A stretch of 64,000 bases of DNA, taken from NCBI GenBank assembly GCA_041391745.1, contig JAWKNK010000008.1, positions 62,001 to 126,000 of the forward strand, written 5' to 3'. The DNA is from JAIXWP01 sp041391745. Its GTDB lineage: Bacteria > Bacteroidota > Bacteroidia > Flavobacteriales_D > Sanyastnellaceae. Below, one piece after another: positions 45,318 to 53,191 of the stretch. The notes beneath the pieces were generated by a model. It was not told the origin of the DNA, did not search any database, and saw only the letters and a program-made list of their open reading frames with translations. A program made the position numbers and the translations under genes. Every line of letters begins with the position of its first letter. Within the stretch, counting starts at the first letter, position 1.

Positions 45318-45928
45318 TGCTTGTATTTGATGCGTATATAAATTCCATATGCGATGTGAAGTATCCCAAACCCGAGTCCCCATAGGTAATGCGACACTTC
45401 AAGCCATTGCATGGCACAAAGTCCAATGATAATTTCGAGGATACCTAAGCTTCGAATTTCATGGAGGGTATAGCGACTGGCATTGACCAAAGCCAACCCA
45501 TAAAAAATTAATGTGGTAGGCATCACAAATTCCAAGTTTCCTTTGCTGAGCAACATCAAACTGAATATACCTCCCGTGATAAGAGGGATAAGCAGGTTGA
45601 TGGTAAGTCTACGACTTTGAGCATCCCAAATGGGTTGATTCTCTATTTTTGCTTTTTGAGTAGTAAAGAAAATTGCTGCACCAGCCGCCACTACAATGGT
45701 ACATGCAGCGATACACACCAGCATAAACTGAGGTTCAGAAAGTCCTTCGCCGCTGTAATAGAGGAGTCGTGCATTCTCTCTCGAAAGTACTTGGTCTACG
45801 GCATACAAACCAGCTAGAGCAGTAACTCCCGCAGCCACGCCCGACCATCCGCTGAGTGAGATAAATCGCGAAGATTTACTCATCATTTCTTTGATCTCTT
45901 TGAGATCTTCAAGGTATTTATTTTCCAT
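45314..45928 (-). CDS. Six-helix membrane protein of unknown function
   Basis: 204 residues. After a charged N-terminus (MENKYLEDLKEIKEMMSKSS) come about six membrane helices. It precedes and overlaps the wHTH regulator gene. This membrane-protein/wHTH pair is widespread in Bacteroidota. First gene of the run that includes xrtK and its substrate; whether all are one transcript is not proven. Confidence 0.75.
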   Translation of the reverse strand: MENKYLEDLKEIKEMMSKSSRFISLSGWSGVAAGVTALAGLYAVDQVLSRENARLLYYSGEGLSEPQFMLVCIAACTIVVAAGAAIFFTTQKAKIENQPIWDAQSRRLTINLLIPLITGGIFSLMLLSKGNLEFVMPTTLIFYGLALVNASRYTLHEIRSLGILEIIIGLCAMQWLEVSHYLWGLGFGILHIAYGIYIRIKYKQ

Positions 45929-46070
45929 TTCTAAAAGTACTTTGAATTACAAAGTAACGAAACGGATAACGAAAAAGCAAGTATTTTATTGTGGGACGCA
46001 ATATTTTGGGTAGCCCTTCGTCCCGAGCTTGACTCGGGATCAGGAACAGGTTCATCGTGAATCAACCATT

Positions 46071-46098
46071 GTAGATACACATTGCAATGTGTATCTAC
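46071..46098. repeat. 28-bp perfect palindrome
   Basis: GTAGATACACATTG followed by its exact reverse complement CAATGTGTATCTAC. A second copy at 46443-46470 differs only by the central base pair (TTT for TTG). Each is inside one of the two direct repeats. Confidence 0.85.
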
Positions 46099-46270
46099 GA
46101 TACAGCAGGCACCATTCGCGAAGCGAGAGGTGATAGTGTGCGAAAGTGGTTTTAATTACGTGTATTCATTTTTCATGTTCCTATCGCACATCACCACCCT
46201 TCGCTATCGTTTCTCTTAATGCTTCGCATTCAAGAAACTAACGCTCAGGGGACCGAGGCTACTCAAATTT

Positions 46271-46317
46271 AATAGGCAGAGAGCAGCAAAACTTCGTTTT
46301 GCTGCTCTCTGCCTATT
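46271..46317. repeat. 22-bp perfect hairpin with the GCAAAAC apex
   Basis: AATAGGCAGAGAGCAG + CAAAAC, loop TTC, and an exact 22-nt complement. The apex GCAAAAC..GTTTTGC is the same as in the hairpins at 5244 and 49700, while the outer stem is different. No T-tract follows on the plus strand. Confidence 0.8.
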
Positions 46318-46537
46318 TATAAGTATGCAATCAGGTCCCTCGAGCGTAGTGCTAGCAAAGCGTCCTTCGACGAGCTCAGGAACCGTCCTTCGTCCCGAGC
46401 TTGACTCGGGATCAGGAACCGGTTCATCGTGACTCAACCATTGTAGATACACATTTCAATGTGTATCTACGATACAGCAGGCACAATTCGCGCAGCGAGA
46501 GGCGTTGCTGTGCGAAAGTGGTTTCGCCAATGCATTT

Positions 46538-46690
46538 CCATCCCCTCCAACTCCTCCATCCCCTCCAACTCCTCCAACCCCTCCAAAATCTCCAAATTCT
46601 CCAAATTCTCCAACTCCTCCAAAACTTCCAAAAAATCCAAATTCTCCAAAATTTCCAACTCTTCCATTCTCTCCAAAAAATCCAATCATT
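46538..46690. repeat. CTCCAA/TCCAAATTC microsatellite array upstream of lpdA
   Basis: About 17 imperfect copies of a 9-nt word: CTCCAACTCCTCC, CTCCAAATTCTCC, TTCCAAAAAATCC. The frames spelled through it (Gly/Phe-rich or Pro/Ser-rich) are artefacts. It ends 9 bp before the lpdA -7 box and covers the position of a -33 element. Confidence 0.75.
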
Positions 46691-46698
46691 CCATGTTC

Positions 46699-46706
46699 TA
46701 TCTTTG
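46699..46706 (+). promoter_or_regulatory. -7 box of lpdA, leader of about 4 nt
   Basis: TATCTTTG is a perfect match to TAnnTTTG and ends 4 nt before the ATG at 46711. No TTG is found at the expected -33 place; the microsatellite array is there instead. Confidence 0.55.
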
Positions 46707-46710
46707 CGGC

Positions 46711-48117
46711 ATGAACCAGTATGATGTAGTAGTTATCGGCTCCGGACCTGGTGGGTACGTTGGAGCTATCAGAGCAGCCCAGTTGGGATTGAAAACAGCA
46801 ATTATCGAACGTTACAATAGCCTTGGAGGAACCTGTTTGAATGTGGGGTGTATCCCATCAAAGGCCCTGCTAGATAGCTCGGAGCACTACTATCAAGCGA
46901 TTCACCAATTTCAAGAACATGGAATTGAGTTGAAATCGGCACCGAAAATCAACCTCGAACAGATGATTAACCGCAAACAAGGCGTAGTGGATCAAACCAC
47001 GAAGGGGATTGAGTTTTTGATGAAGAAAAATAAAATCGACGTCTATACTGGACACGGTTCTTTCGTTGATGCTAACACTGTTTCGATCGCGAAAGAAGAC
47101 GGTTCTTCAGAATCTATTTCAGGAAAAAATATCATCATTGCTACTGGTAGCAAACCATCATCATTGCCTTTTATCAATATTGATAAGAAGCGCGTGATTA
47201 CGAGCACGGAAGCTTTAGAACTGAAGGAAATTCCTAAACACATGATCATCATTGGTGGCGGTGTGATCGGACTTGAATTGGGTTCTGTGTACGGACGCCT
47301 CGGTGCGCAAATCAGTGTGGTGGAATTCATGGATAGCATTATTCCTACTATGGATCGCACAATGGGTAAGGAATTACAAAAGTCATTGAAGAAGATTGGA
47401 TTCAATTTCTATTTGTCGCATAAAGTGAAGGAAGTGACCGCAAAAGGAAAAGCGGTAACCGTAAAGGCTGACAATGCGAAAGGTGAGGAATTGGTGTTGG
47501 AGGGAGACTATGTACTTGTTGCCGTAGGTCGTCGCCCTTATACCGACAACCTTGGTTTGGATAAGGCAGGTGTGAAGATGGACGATAGAGGTAGAGTAGA
47601 AGTAAACGGTCATCTACAAACCAACGTTCCGCACATCTATGCTATAGGTGATGTGGTGAAGGGAGCAATGCTCGCACACAAAGCAGAAGAAGAAGGAACA
47701 TTTGTAGCTGAGACCATCGCAGGTCAGAAGCCGCATATTAATTATAACTTGATTCCAGGTGTGGTTTACACTTGGCCGGAAGTTGCAGCGGTGGGTTATA
47801 CAGAAGAGCAACTCAAAGAAAAGGGTGTTGCTTATAAAGTAGGTTCATTCCCTTTCAAAGCAAGCGGAAGAGCTCGTGCAAGTATGGACACTGACGGATT
47901 GATCAAAGTATTGGCAGATAAAGAAACCGACGAAATTCTTGGGGTTCACATGATTGGACCTCGCTGTGCGGATATGATTGCCGAGGCGGTGGTGGCTATG
48001 GAGTTTAGAGCTTCAGCTGAAGACATCGCGCGCATTTCGCACGCTCACCCAACATTTACCGAAAGTTTCCGCGAAGCAGCCCTAGACGCCACCGACAAAC
48101 GCGCTATACACATCTAG
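46711..48117 (+). CDS. lpdA: Dihydrolipoyl dehydrogenase
   Basis: 468 residues from the ATG at 46711 (MNQYDVVVIGSGPGGYVGAI); the frame upstream runs through repeat DNA. The active disulfide is in GGTCLNVGCIPSKALL, the second dinucleotide fold starts MIIIGGGVIGLELGSVYGRL, and the acid-base His-Glu pair is in ISHAHPTFTESFREA. It regenerates oxidised lipoamide with NAD+ in pyruvate and 2-oxoglutarate dehydrogenase complexes (E3) and the glycine cleavage system. It is transcribed alone. Confidence 0.97.
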   Translation: MNQYDVVVIGSGPGGYVGAIRAAQLGLKTAIIERYNSLGGTCLNVGCIPSKALLDSSEHYYQAIHQFQEHGIELKSAPKINLEQMINRKQGVVDQTTKGIEFLMKKNKIDVYTGHGSFVDANTVSIAKEDGSSESISGKNIIIATGSKPSSLPFINIDKKRVITSTEALELKEIPKHMIIIGGGVIGLELGSVYGRLGAQISVVEFMDSIIPTMDRTMGKELQKSLKKIGFNFYLSHKVKEVTAKGKAVTVKADNAKGEELVLEGDYVLVAVGRRPYTDNLGLDKAGVKMDDRGRVEVNGHLQTNVPHIYAIGDVVKGAMLAHKAEEEGTFVAETIAGQKPHINYNLIPGVVYTWPEVAAVGYTEEQLKEKGVAYKVGSFPFKASGRARASMDTDGLIKVLADKETDEILGVHMIGPRCADMIAEAVVAMEFRASAEDIARISHAHPTFTESFREAALDATDKRAIHI

Positions 48118-48290
48118 GATTGTGGATCATGGTTCGTGGTTCACGGATTGGGAGTTGGGAGTTGGGAGTTGGGAGTTGGGGGATTGGAGTTGGGGGATTG
48201 GTGATGGGAGTAGGGCTTCAGGGTGAAGGAGCTTCTCGTCCCGAACTGGATTCGGGATCGAGAGAAGTAGTTTGTATTTTTTCAAGTATG
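48118..48290. repeat. Word arrays between lpdA and yceD
   Basis: GATTGTGGATCATGGTTCGTGG words (48119-48145), the G-rich GGGAGTTGGGAGTTGGGAG array (48148-48215), then CGTCCCGAACTGGATTCGGG (48239-48258), a diverged copy of the CGTCCCGAGCTTGACTCGGG hairpin. No gene. Confidence 0.65.
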
Positions 48291-48292
48291 TT

Positions 48293-48325
48293 TTGTTGGT
48301 AAATCAGGAAATTTGTGTATTTTTG
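48293..48325 (+). promoter_or_regulatory. Promoter of yceD-rpmF
   Basis: TATTTTTG (48318-48325) is a perfect -7 element. TTG at 48296-48298 stands 19 bp upstream, the typical spacing. Confidence 0.7.
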
Positions 48326-48349
48326 CCGACCCAAATTTGACCGAGAGAG

Positions 48350-48889
48350 GTGAAGAAGTTAAAGGAATACCAAATTCCCTTTTTGGGACTAAAGATTGGG
48401 TTACACCAATACGAATTCACCCTTACGGACGAGTTCTTTGAAGCATTTGAATACTCAGAGATCATTCACGCCAATATCAACGTGGATGTAGAACTGGAAA
48501 AGCAAAGTACCATGATGGTAGTGCATTTCCGACTGAGTGGAACGGTAGAACTCAACTGCGACCGCTGTGGAGACGCTTACCAACAAGAAATCTCTTCAAA
48601 AGAGAGATTGATTGTGAAATATGGCGACGAAACAAGCAGCACAGATGAGGATATCCTCATCCTTGGGACGAAAGAAAGTCACTTGGATTTGAGCCAATAT
48701 CTCTACGAATATGCCCACCTGGCACTCCCAGCAAAGCATGTTCACCCTACCGAAGAAGAATGTAACCAAGACGTTTTGGCTGCATATAAAAAGTACACCG
48801 TGGAAAGCGACGATCGCGATTCATGGGCAGCACTTAAAAATTTACACTTCGATGAGAACGAACCTCTCGAAGATGACGAAGAAGAATAA
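48350..48889 (+). CDS. yceD: YceD/DUF177 family protein
   Basis: 179 residues from a GTG start (VKKLKEYQIPFLGLKIGLHQ). The DUF177 core is present: VVHFRLSGTVELNCDRCGD with the CxxC, and an acidic C-terminus. YceD proteins almost always precede rpmF and have been linked to large-subunit or 23S rRNA processing. The L32 gene follows after 21 bp on the same transcript. Confidence 0.9.
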   Translation: MKKLKEYQIPFLGLKIGLHQYEFTLTDEFFEAFEYSEIIHANINVDVELEKQSTMMVVHFRLSGTVELNCDRCGDAYQQEISSKERLIVKYGDETSSTDEDILILGTKESHLDLSQYLYEYAHLALPAKHVHPTEEECNQDVLAAYKKYTVESDDRDSWAALKNLHFDENEPLEDDEEE

Positions 48890-48910
48890 TTAGATTTAAT
48901 ATATACTGTA

Positions 48911-49105
48911 ATGGCACATCCCAAACACAGAATCTCGCAAACGCGCCAAGCGAAACGCAGAACACACTACAAGCTTGATCCAGTGAATGTATCAACTTGT
49001 CCAACTACAGGGCAGCCTCACCTTTTCCACCGCGCTCACTGGCACGAAGGAAAACTTTACTACAAGGGTAAAGTGGTGATGGAAAAAGAAGAAAACAACG
49101 CTTAA
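48911..49105 (+). CDS. rpmF: 50S ribosomal protein L32
   Basis: 64 residues starting MAHPKHRISQTRQAKRRTHY, the L32 signature, with CPTTGQPHLFHRAHWHEGKL in the middle. L32 sits near the peptide exit on the large subunit. The zinc-binding four-Cys version is not present: only one Cys remains, the usual state in this phylum. Follows yceD; terminator downstream. Confidence 0.97.
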   Translation: MAHPKHRISQTRQAKRRTHYKLDPVNVSTCPTTGQPHLFHRAHWHEGKLYYKGKVVMEKEENNA

Positions 49106-49176
49106 GAGTTATTTCATTTAACTCTAAAGTTTGAAAATACGGCCGGTCCTTCGATGGGATCGGCTAACTTGTTGGT

Positions 49177-49204
49177 ACCCCTTACTATGTAAGGGGTTTT
49201 TTTA
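49177..49204 (+). terminator. Intrinsic terminator after rpmF
   Basis: ACCCCTTAC-TAT-GTAAGGGGT forms a perfect 9-bp stem followed by seven T. Confidence 0.9.
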
Positions 49205-49258
49205 TGGCGCGAAGATTGTAATCATCGGGCGAAACAAATTTTTCAGCATATTTAGCAC

Positions 49259-49642
49259 ATGAAACCTGTTTTGACCATATTACTTGCCCTGTTTAGTTTT
49301 GGAGCCTTTGCCCAAACTGATATTACTCCAAAAGTATCTCAAGCTATACAAAAAGGTGACGCCGCAAGTGTCGCAGCTTTCTTTATGAGCCAAGTCGAAA
49401 TTGAAATCGATGGAAACGAATCCATGATGAGTTCGGCTCAAGCGCAAGCCACACTAACCCAATTTTTTGCAGCTCATCCAGCAAAATCATTCTCCATTAA
49501 ACACCAAGGCACCTCCAAACTGGACGACCAATACCGCATCGGAGACCTCACCACCGCCAACGGAAACTTCCGTGTTACTTTTTTCATGAAAAAGAACGGC
49601 GACTCGATGCAAATCAAACAACTCAAAATCGAGAAGACATAG
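49259..49642 (+). CDS. DUF4783-family exported protein
   Basis: 127 residues with a signal peptide (MKPVLTILLALFSFGAFAQ). The rest resembles a cystatin/SnoaL-like fold (KVSQAIQKGDAASVAAFFM, VEIEIDGNESMMSSAQAQ, FSIKHQGTSKLDDQYRIG). DUF4783 proteins are conserved in Bacteroidota next to nadC, with no known role. The nadC gene here lies 405 bp downstream across repeat DNA. Confidence 0.82.
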   Translation: MKPVLTILLALFSFGAFAQTDITPKVSQAIQKGDAASVAAFFMSQVEIEIDGNESMMSSAQAQATLTQFFAAHPAKSFSIKHQGTSKLDDQYRIGDLTTANGNFRVTFFMKKNGDSMQIKQLKIEKT

Positions 49643-50047
49643 TTTAATTACTAAATACTATTTACTAATTACTAATGGGACCATGTTCCCTCGGCACTAG
49701 TCAAAGGGCGGCAAAACGAAGTTTTGCCGCCCTTTGACCTTTTAGGCAACACCCCGGTCCCTCGAGCGTAGCGTTAGCGCAGCGAGAGGCATTGGTGTGT
49801 GAAAGTGTTATTGCACTCAGCCACTTCCCTTCGCTATCGAATCCTCGAATCCTTGTCTTCTTGAATCCTCGAATCCTCGAATCCTCGAATCCTCGAATCT
49901 TCGAATCCTCGAATCCTTGAATCCTCGAATCCTTGTCTTCTCGAATCCCGGTTCCTGATCCCGAGTCAAGCTCGGGACGAAGGATGTCTCCTTGTTCCCT
50001 TGCCTCCTTCAATACTTATAAGTACCTTGCGCGTTCAACGCATTATT
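49643..50047. repeat. Repeat-filled gap upstream of nadC
   Basis: Contains the long hairpin 49700-49738, CCCTCGAGCGTAGCGTTAGC (49756-49775), a GAATCCTC microsatellite (49838-49950, ten or more 8-nt units with point changes, interrupted by CTTGTCTTCTTG), and CCCGAGTCAAGCTCGGGACG (49961-49980), the reverse of the 46.0-kb copies. The last ~60 bp before nadC are unique. Confidence 0.75.
49700..49738. repeat. 18-bp perfect hairpin with the GCAAAAC apex
   Basis: GTCAAAGGGCGGCAAAAC, loop GAA, then the exact complement. Member of the hairpin family at 5244, 5857 and 46271. CCTTTTAGG follows, without a long T-tract. Confidence 0.8.
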
Positions 50048-50887
50048 ATGAATTTTGATCTCGATGAATTTCTAAAATACGCTATCGCTGAAGATGTCGG
50101 TGACGGCGACCACACCAGTTTAAGCACTATTCCTTCCGACGCAAAGGGAAGAGCAAGATTACTTGTGAAGGATCAGGGAATCATTGCGGGAATCGATATT
50201 GCAAAACGTGTATTTGAATTGATTGACAGCGAAATCAAATTCGAGCAAGTACTCAATGATGGCGATCAGGTGAAATTCGGCGACGTCGCTTTTTATGTTG
50301 AAGGAAGATCTCAGAGCATCGTAACTGCTGAGCGTCTCGCATTGAATATCATGCAACGCATGAGCGGCATTGCTACCCAAACGCACAAAATGGTGCAACT
50401 GATGGAAGGCACAAAATGCAAATTGCTCGACACGCGAAAGACTACTCCAGGATTTAGATATTTTGAAAAGCTTGCGGTAAAGTTGGGCGGTGGTGTCAAT
50501 CACCGAATCGGACTATACGACATGATCTTGGTGAAAGACAATCACATCGATTATGCCGGTGGAGTTCACGAGGCGTTGCACTTGATCAAGAATTATTTGA
50601 AAGAAAAAAATAAGGATCTCAAAATCGAAGTAGAAGCGCGTTCATTGGAAGATGTAAAATTGATTTTGAAAGAGAAAATCGCTTTCAGAATTTTGCTTGA
50701 TAATTTTACTCCTGAACAAATTAAAGAAGCTGTTGACTTTATCAATGGTGAAGTAGAAACCGAGGCTTCTGGTGGAATCAACGAAACGAATTTGAGAGCC
50801 TATGCCGAAGCAGGAGTGGACTACATTTCTATGGGCGCACTTACGCATCAAATCAAAAGTTTAGATTTAAGTTTGAAAGCAGTATAA
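50048..50887 (+). CDS. nadC: Nicotinate-nucleotide pyrophosphorylase (carboxylating)
   Basis: 279 residues from the ATG at 50048 (MNFDLDEFLKYAIAEDVGDG). Family motifs: NIMQRMSGIATQT, LLDTRKTTPGFRYFEKLAV (quinolinate/PRPP-binding basic residues), GGGVNHRIGLYDMILVKDNH, IEVEARSLEDV, and ASGGINETNLRAYAEAGVDY. It makes nicotinate mononucleotide from quinolinate in de novo NAD synthesis. The downstream BrkB gene starts 4 bp later. Confidence 0.96.
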   Translation: MNFDLDEFLKYAIAEDVGDGDHTSLSTIPSDAKGRARLLVKDQGIIAGIDIAKRVFELIDSEIKFEQVLNDGDQVKFGDVAFYVEGRSQSIVTAERLALNIMQRMSGIATQTHKMVQLMEGTKCKLLDTRKTTPGFRYFEKLAVKLGGGVNHRIGLYDMILVKDNHIDYAGGVHEALHLIKNYLKEKNKDLKIEVEARSLEDVKLILKEKIAFRILLDNFTPEQIKEAVDFINGEVETEASGGINETNLRAYAEAGVDYISMGALTHQIKSLDLSLKAV

Positions 50888-50891
50888 TGTT

Positions 50892-51917
50892 ATGGCCGGA
50901 AAACTAGTAGAGAGAATAAAACGCATGAAAGGAGTGAAGAAAATCATTCGCTTCTTGGATGCTATTTACCCTCCAGGTTTTCAAGGATTGTCGCTGTGGT
51001 ATGTGTCTTCTTTTTTTGCCGAAGGCATTACACGAGGATCCCTTGCCACTAGGGCTGCAGCGATTTCATTTCGATTGTTCCTCGCTTTTTTTCCAGGAAT
51101 AATTCTCTTGCTTTCCCTCATTCCACATATTCCAATAGATAGTTTTCAAGACAACTTATTCGGAAGTATTCGCGGGTTCTTTCCAGGTGATACCTTTTCA
51201 CTGTTTGAAACGACGCTCGATGACTTGATCAATAAAAAGCACAACGCGCTGTTGTCGATCGGTTTTATTCTGACCATCTATTACGCATCAAGTAGTATCA
51301 ATGCGGTGCTTCTCGGATTCAATGAAAGCTATCACATGGAGGAACGCGGCAATCCTATCATCATGCGTATTGCTAGTATCATACTGATTTTCGTGCTTGG
51401 CGTAATCATGACAGTAGCGGTTTCTCTCATTATATTCAGTGGCGCTGCTTTTGAGTATTTGCATGAAACAGGAATTATTGGAAGCATTGATTACATACCT
51501 ATTTTGAATTTTGCAAAATGGGTGATATCCCTGTTTCTTATTTATGCAGTGATTTCTACATTGTACAATGTGGGAAATGGAAGTAGAAAAATCAAATGGA
51601 GATTTTTCAATGTAGGCAGCACCTTCGCTACCACATTTTTCATCATTGCTTCTGTGGTGTTTGCTTATTTCGTAAACAATTTTGCGCAATTCAACAAGCT
51701 ATACGGTTCACTGGGAACCTTGATGATACTGCTGATTTGGCTCAACTTCAATAGCATGATTGTGTTGCTTGGTTTCGACCTAAATACAAGCATAGCCAAA
51801 GCAAAACGTCAGATGAGATTGAATCAAATAGAAGAGGAAATTCCTGAACTTCCAATTTCAGAGGAAGTGAAAAACACGATGAAAAATCAGGAGTCGAACA
51901 ACCCGTTTAATAGTTGA
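50892..51917 (+). CDS. YihY/BrkB-family inner-membrane protein
   Basis: 341 residues, six membrane helices. Family motifs: TRAAAISFRLFLAFFPGIIL, VLLGFNESYHMEERGNP, YGSLGTLMILLIWLNFNSM. Once annotated as RNase BN; now regarded as a membrane protein of unclear function. Follows nadC after 4 bp, probably the same transcript. Its last 31 bp overlap the end of the convergent glycosyltransferase gene. Confidence 0.9.
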   Translation: MAGKLVERIKRMKGVKKIIRFLDAIYPPGFQGLSLWYVSSFFAEGITRGSLATRAAAISFRLFLAFFPGIILLLSLIPHIPIDSFQDNLFGSIRGFFPGDTFSLFETTLDDLINKKHNALLSIGFILTIYYASSSINAVLLGFNESYHMEERGNPIIMRIASIILIFVLGVIMTVAVSLIIFSGAAFEYLHETGIIGSIDYIPILNFAKWVISLFLIYAVISTLYNVGNGSRKIKWRFFNVGSTFATTFFIIASVVFAYFVNNFAQFNKLYGSLGTLMILLIWLNFNSMIVLLGFDLNTSIAKAKRQMRLNQIEEEIPELPISEEVKNTMKNQESNNPFNS

Positions 51918-53191
51918 CAAAACTTTTTAGTCAACGCTTCGCGTGAATAATCCGGTGCTTTTTCTGTAATAATCATCTTACCATTTTTCCAGTCATTGTA
52001 ATGCGTTACAATGAGCTCACCCATTTTATCTGAATGGTTGCGATCTATTATTTGCCCGCTATGGGTTTGATGAATCAACACAGCTGCGTCGCCATCTTCC
52101 GGACCGATGCCGAGAATTGGAGTGCCGCTTGCCATGTATTCGTACATTTTGCCGGGCATGTTTCCTGCGGCGATATCGGTGTGTGCGAGAATGAGCAGCA
52201 ACAACGTACAAGAAGTATATAGTCCTACCACTTCGCTATGGGGCACGGCAGGATAGAATGAGGTAATTTGTTTTAAGTCTTTATCCTCGTTCACAAATTC
52301 GCTAAAAGCATTGTTGACCGGACCGATAAACTCAACGCTGATTTTATCGATGTCCATTTTATTTTCCGAAATGATTTTTTTCAGCGCATTCATTGCCGGG
52401 CGCGGATCTCTCAAATCGTCGATAGAACCAAGGTGACGGATGATGAATTTTTCCGTGTGCTTTTTAGAAGCATTTGCAAAATCGCGTGCGTCGTATCCAT
52501 TATTGACGAGCTCGCATCGCTTAGCTCCCAGATGAATCAGGCGATCCACGTGATACGGACTGATGCTTACAGTAAGATCGGCTTGCTCCAACACTGCACG
52601 TTCTAGGCGCTTGTGGTACTCGCGCGCACGTGTTTTCGTTTTCAACATATCAAGCAAGTCCCATTCACTCCAAGGGTCGCGAAAATCTGCCACCCATTTT
52701 ATTTCAGGAAATGCTTGCTTGATTTTTTGTGCAATCAAGTGCATGCTGTGTGGTGGACCAGTAGATATAACCGCATCAATTTTATTTTCTTTCAAATATT
52801 TTTTCAAAAATTGAAATGAAGGGCGCACCCACGTGACACGCGGATCGGGAATAAAATAGTTGCCTCGCACATAGGTTGAAGCGCGCTGAAACAGCGATGA
52901 GTTGCGGTCAGAAAGTAAATCTTTTTGTTTTGGAGCTGGCTTGCCCACCAGTTTAAAAGCTTTTTGAAATACTTCAATCGGCTCGAATATTTTGGTCTTT
53001 AATACAGTAATGTCTTGCGGTACATCTTTGAGAAGTGAATTATCTTTTACATCGAATGCTGGATTCTCTGGGGTATAGATAATGGGTTCCCATCCGTTGC
53101 TTTTGAGATAAGCCGACATTTTGAGCCAGCGCTGCACGCCGCCTCCACCGCTCGGTGGCCAGTAATAGGTTATGATCAGGACTTTCTTCAT
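51887..53191 (-). CDS. Glycosyltransferase, GT4-like
   Basis: 434 residues from the ATG at 53191 (MKKVLIITYYWPPSGGGGVQ), the N-terminal Rossmann entry of a GT4 glycosyltransferase. VSISPYHVDRLIHLGAKRCE and NGYDARDF mark the linker, and the C-terminal GKMYEYMASGTPILGIGPED is the nucleotide-sugar site. Transfers an unknown sugar, probably into a surface polysaccharide. TAATG couples its start with the stop of the upstream nuclease gene. No other polysaccharide genes are nearby. Confidence 0.88.
   Translation of the reverse strand: MKKVLIITYYWPPSGGGGVQRWLKMSAYLKSNGWEPIIYTPENPAFDVKDNSLLKDVPQDITVLKTKIFEPIEVFQKAFKLVGKPAPKQKDLLSDRNSSLFQRASTYVRGNYFIPDPRVTWVRPSFQFLKKYLKENKIDAVISTGPPHSMHLIAQKIKQAFPEIKWVADFRDPWSEWDLLDMLKTKTRAREYHKRLERAVLEQADLTVSISPYHVDRLIHLGAKRCELVNNGYDARDFANASKKHTEKFIIRHLGSIDDLRDPRPAMNALKKIISENKMDIDKISVEFIGPVNNAFSEFVNEDKDLKQITSFYPAVPHSEVVGLYTSCTLLLLILAHTDIAAGNMPGKMYEYMASGTPILGIGPEDGDAAVLIHQTHSGQIIDRNHSDKMGELIVTHYNDWKNGKMIITEKAPDYSREALTKKFCQLLNGLFDS

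Larger units (their letters stand above)
45929..46537. repeat. Large intergenic repeat cluster between the exosortase run and lpdA
   Basis: No gene. It contains two ~115-bp direct repeats, 46017-46146 and 46389-46520 approximately. Each has CGTCCCGAGCTTGACTCGGG, GATCAGGAAC, GTTCATCGTGA and a near-perfect palindrome (see 46071 and 46443), then GATACAGCAGGCAC and CGCGAAGCGAGAGG-like words. Between them, at 46185-46365, lies a reversed composite element with the TAATGCTTCGCATTCAAG hairpin, the long hairpin at 46271-46317 and CCCTCGAGCGTAGTGCTAGC. The open frames inside are repeat shadows. Confidence 0.75.

Noticed and set aside
46456..46714. Gly/Phe-rich and Ser/Pro-rich open frames on both strands
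   Set aside because: They are translations of the CTCCAA microsatellite; all frames are open only because the array lacks stops.
49838..49950. Possible CRISPR array
   Set aside because: Units are 8 nt, contiguous and degenerate, with no spacers and no cas genes nearby.
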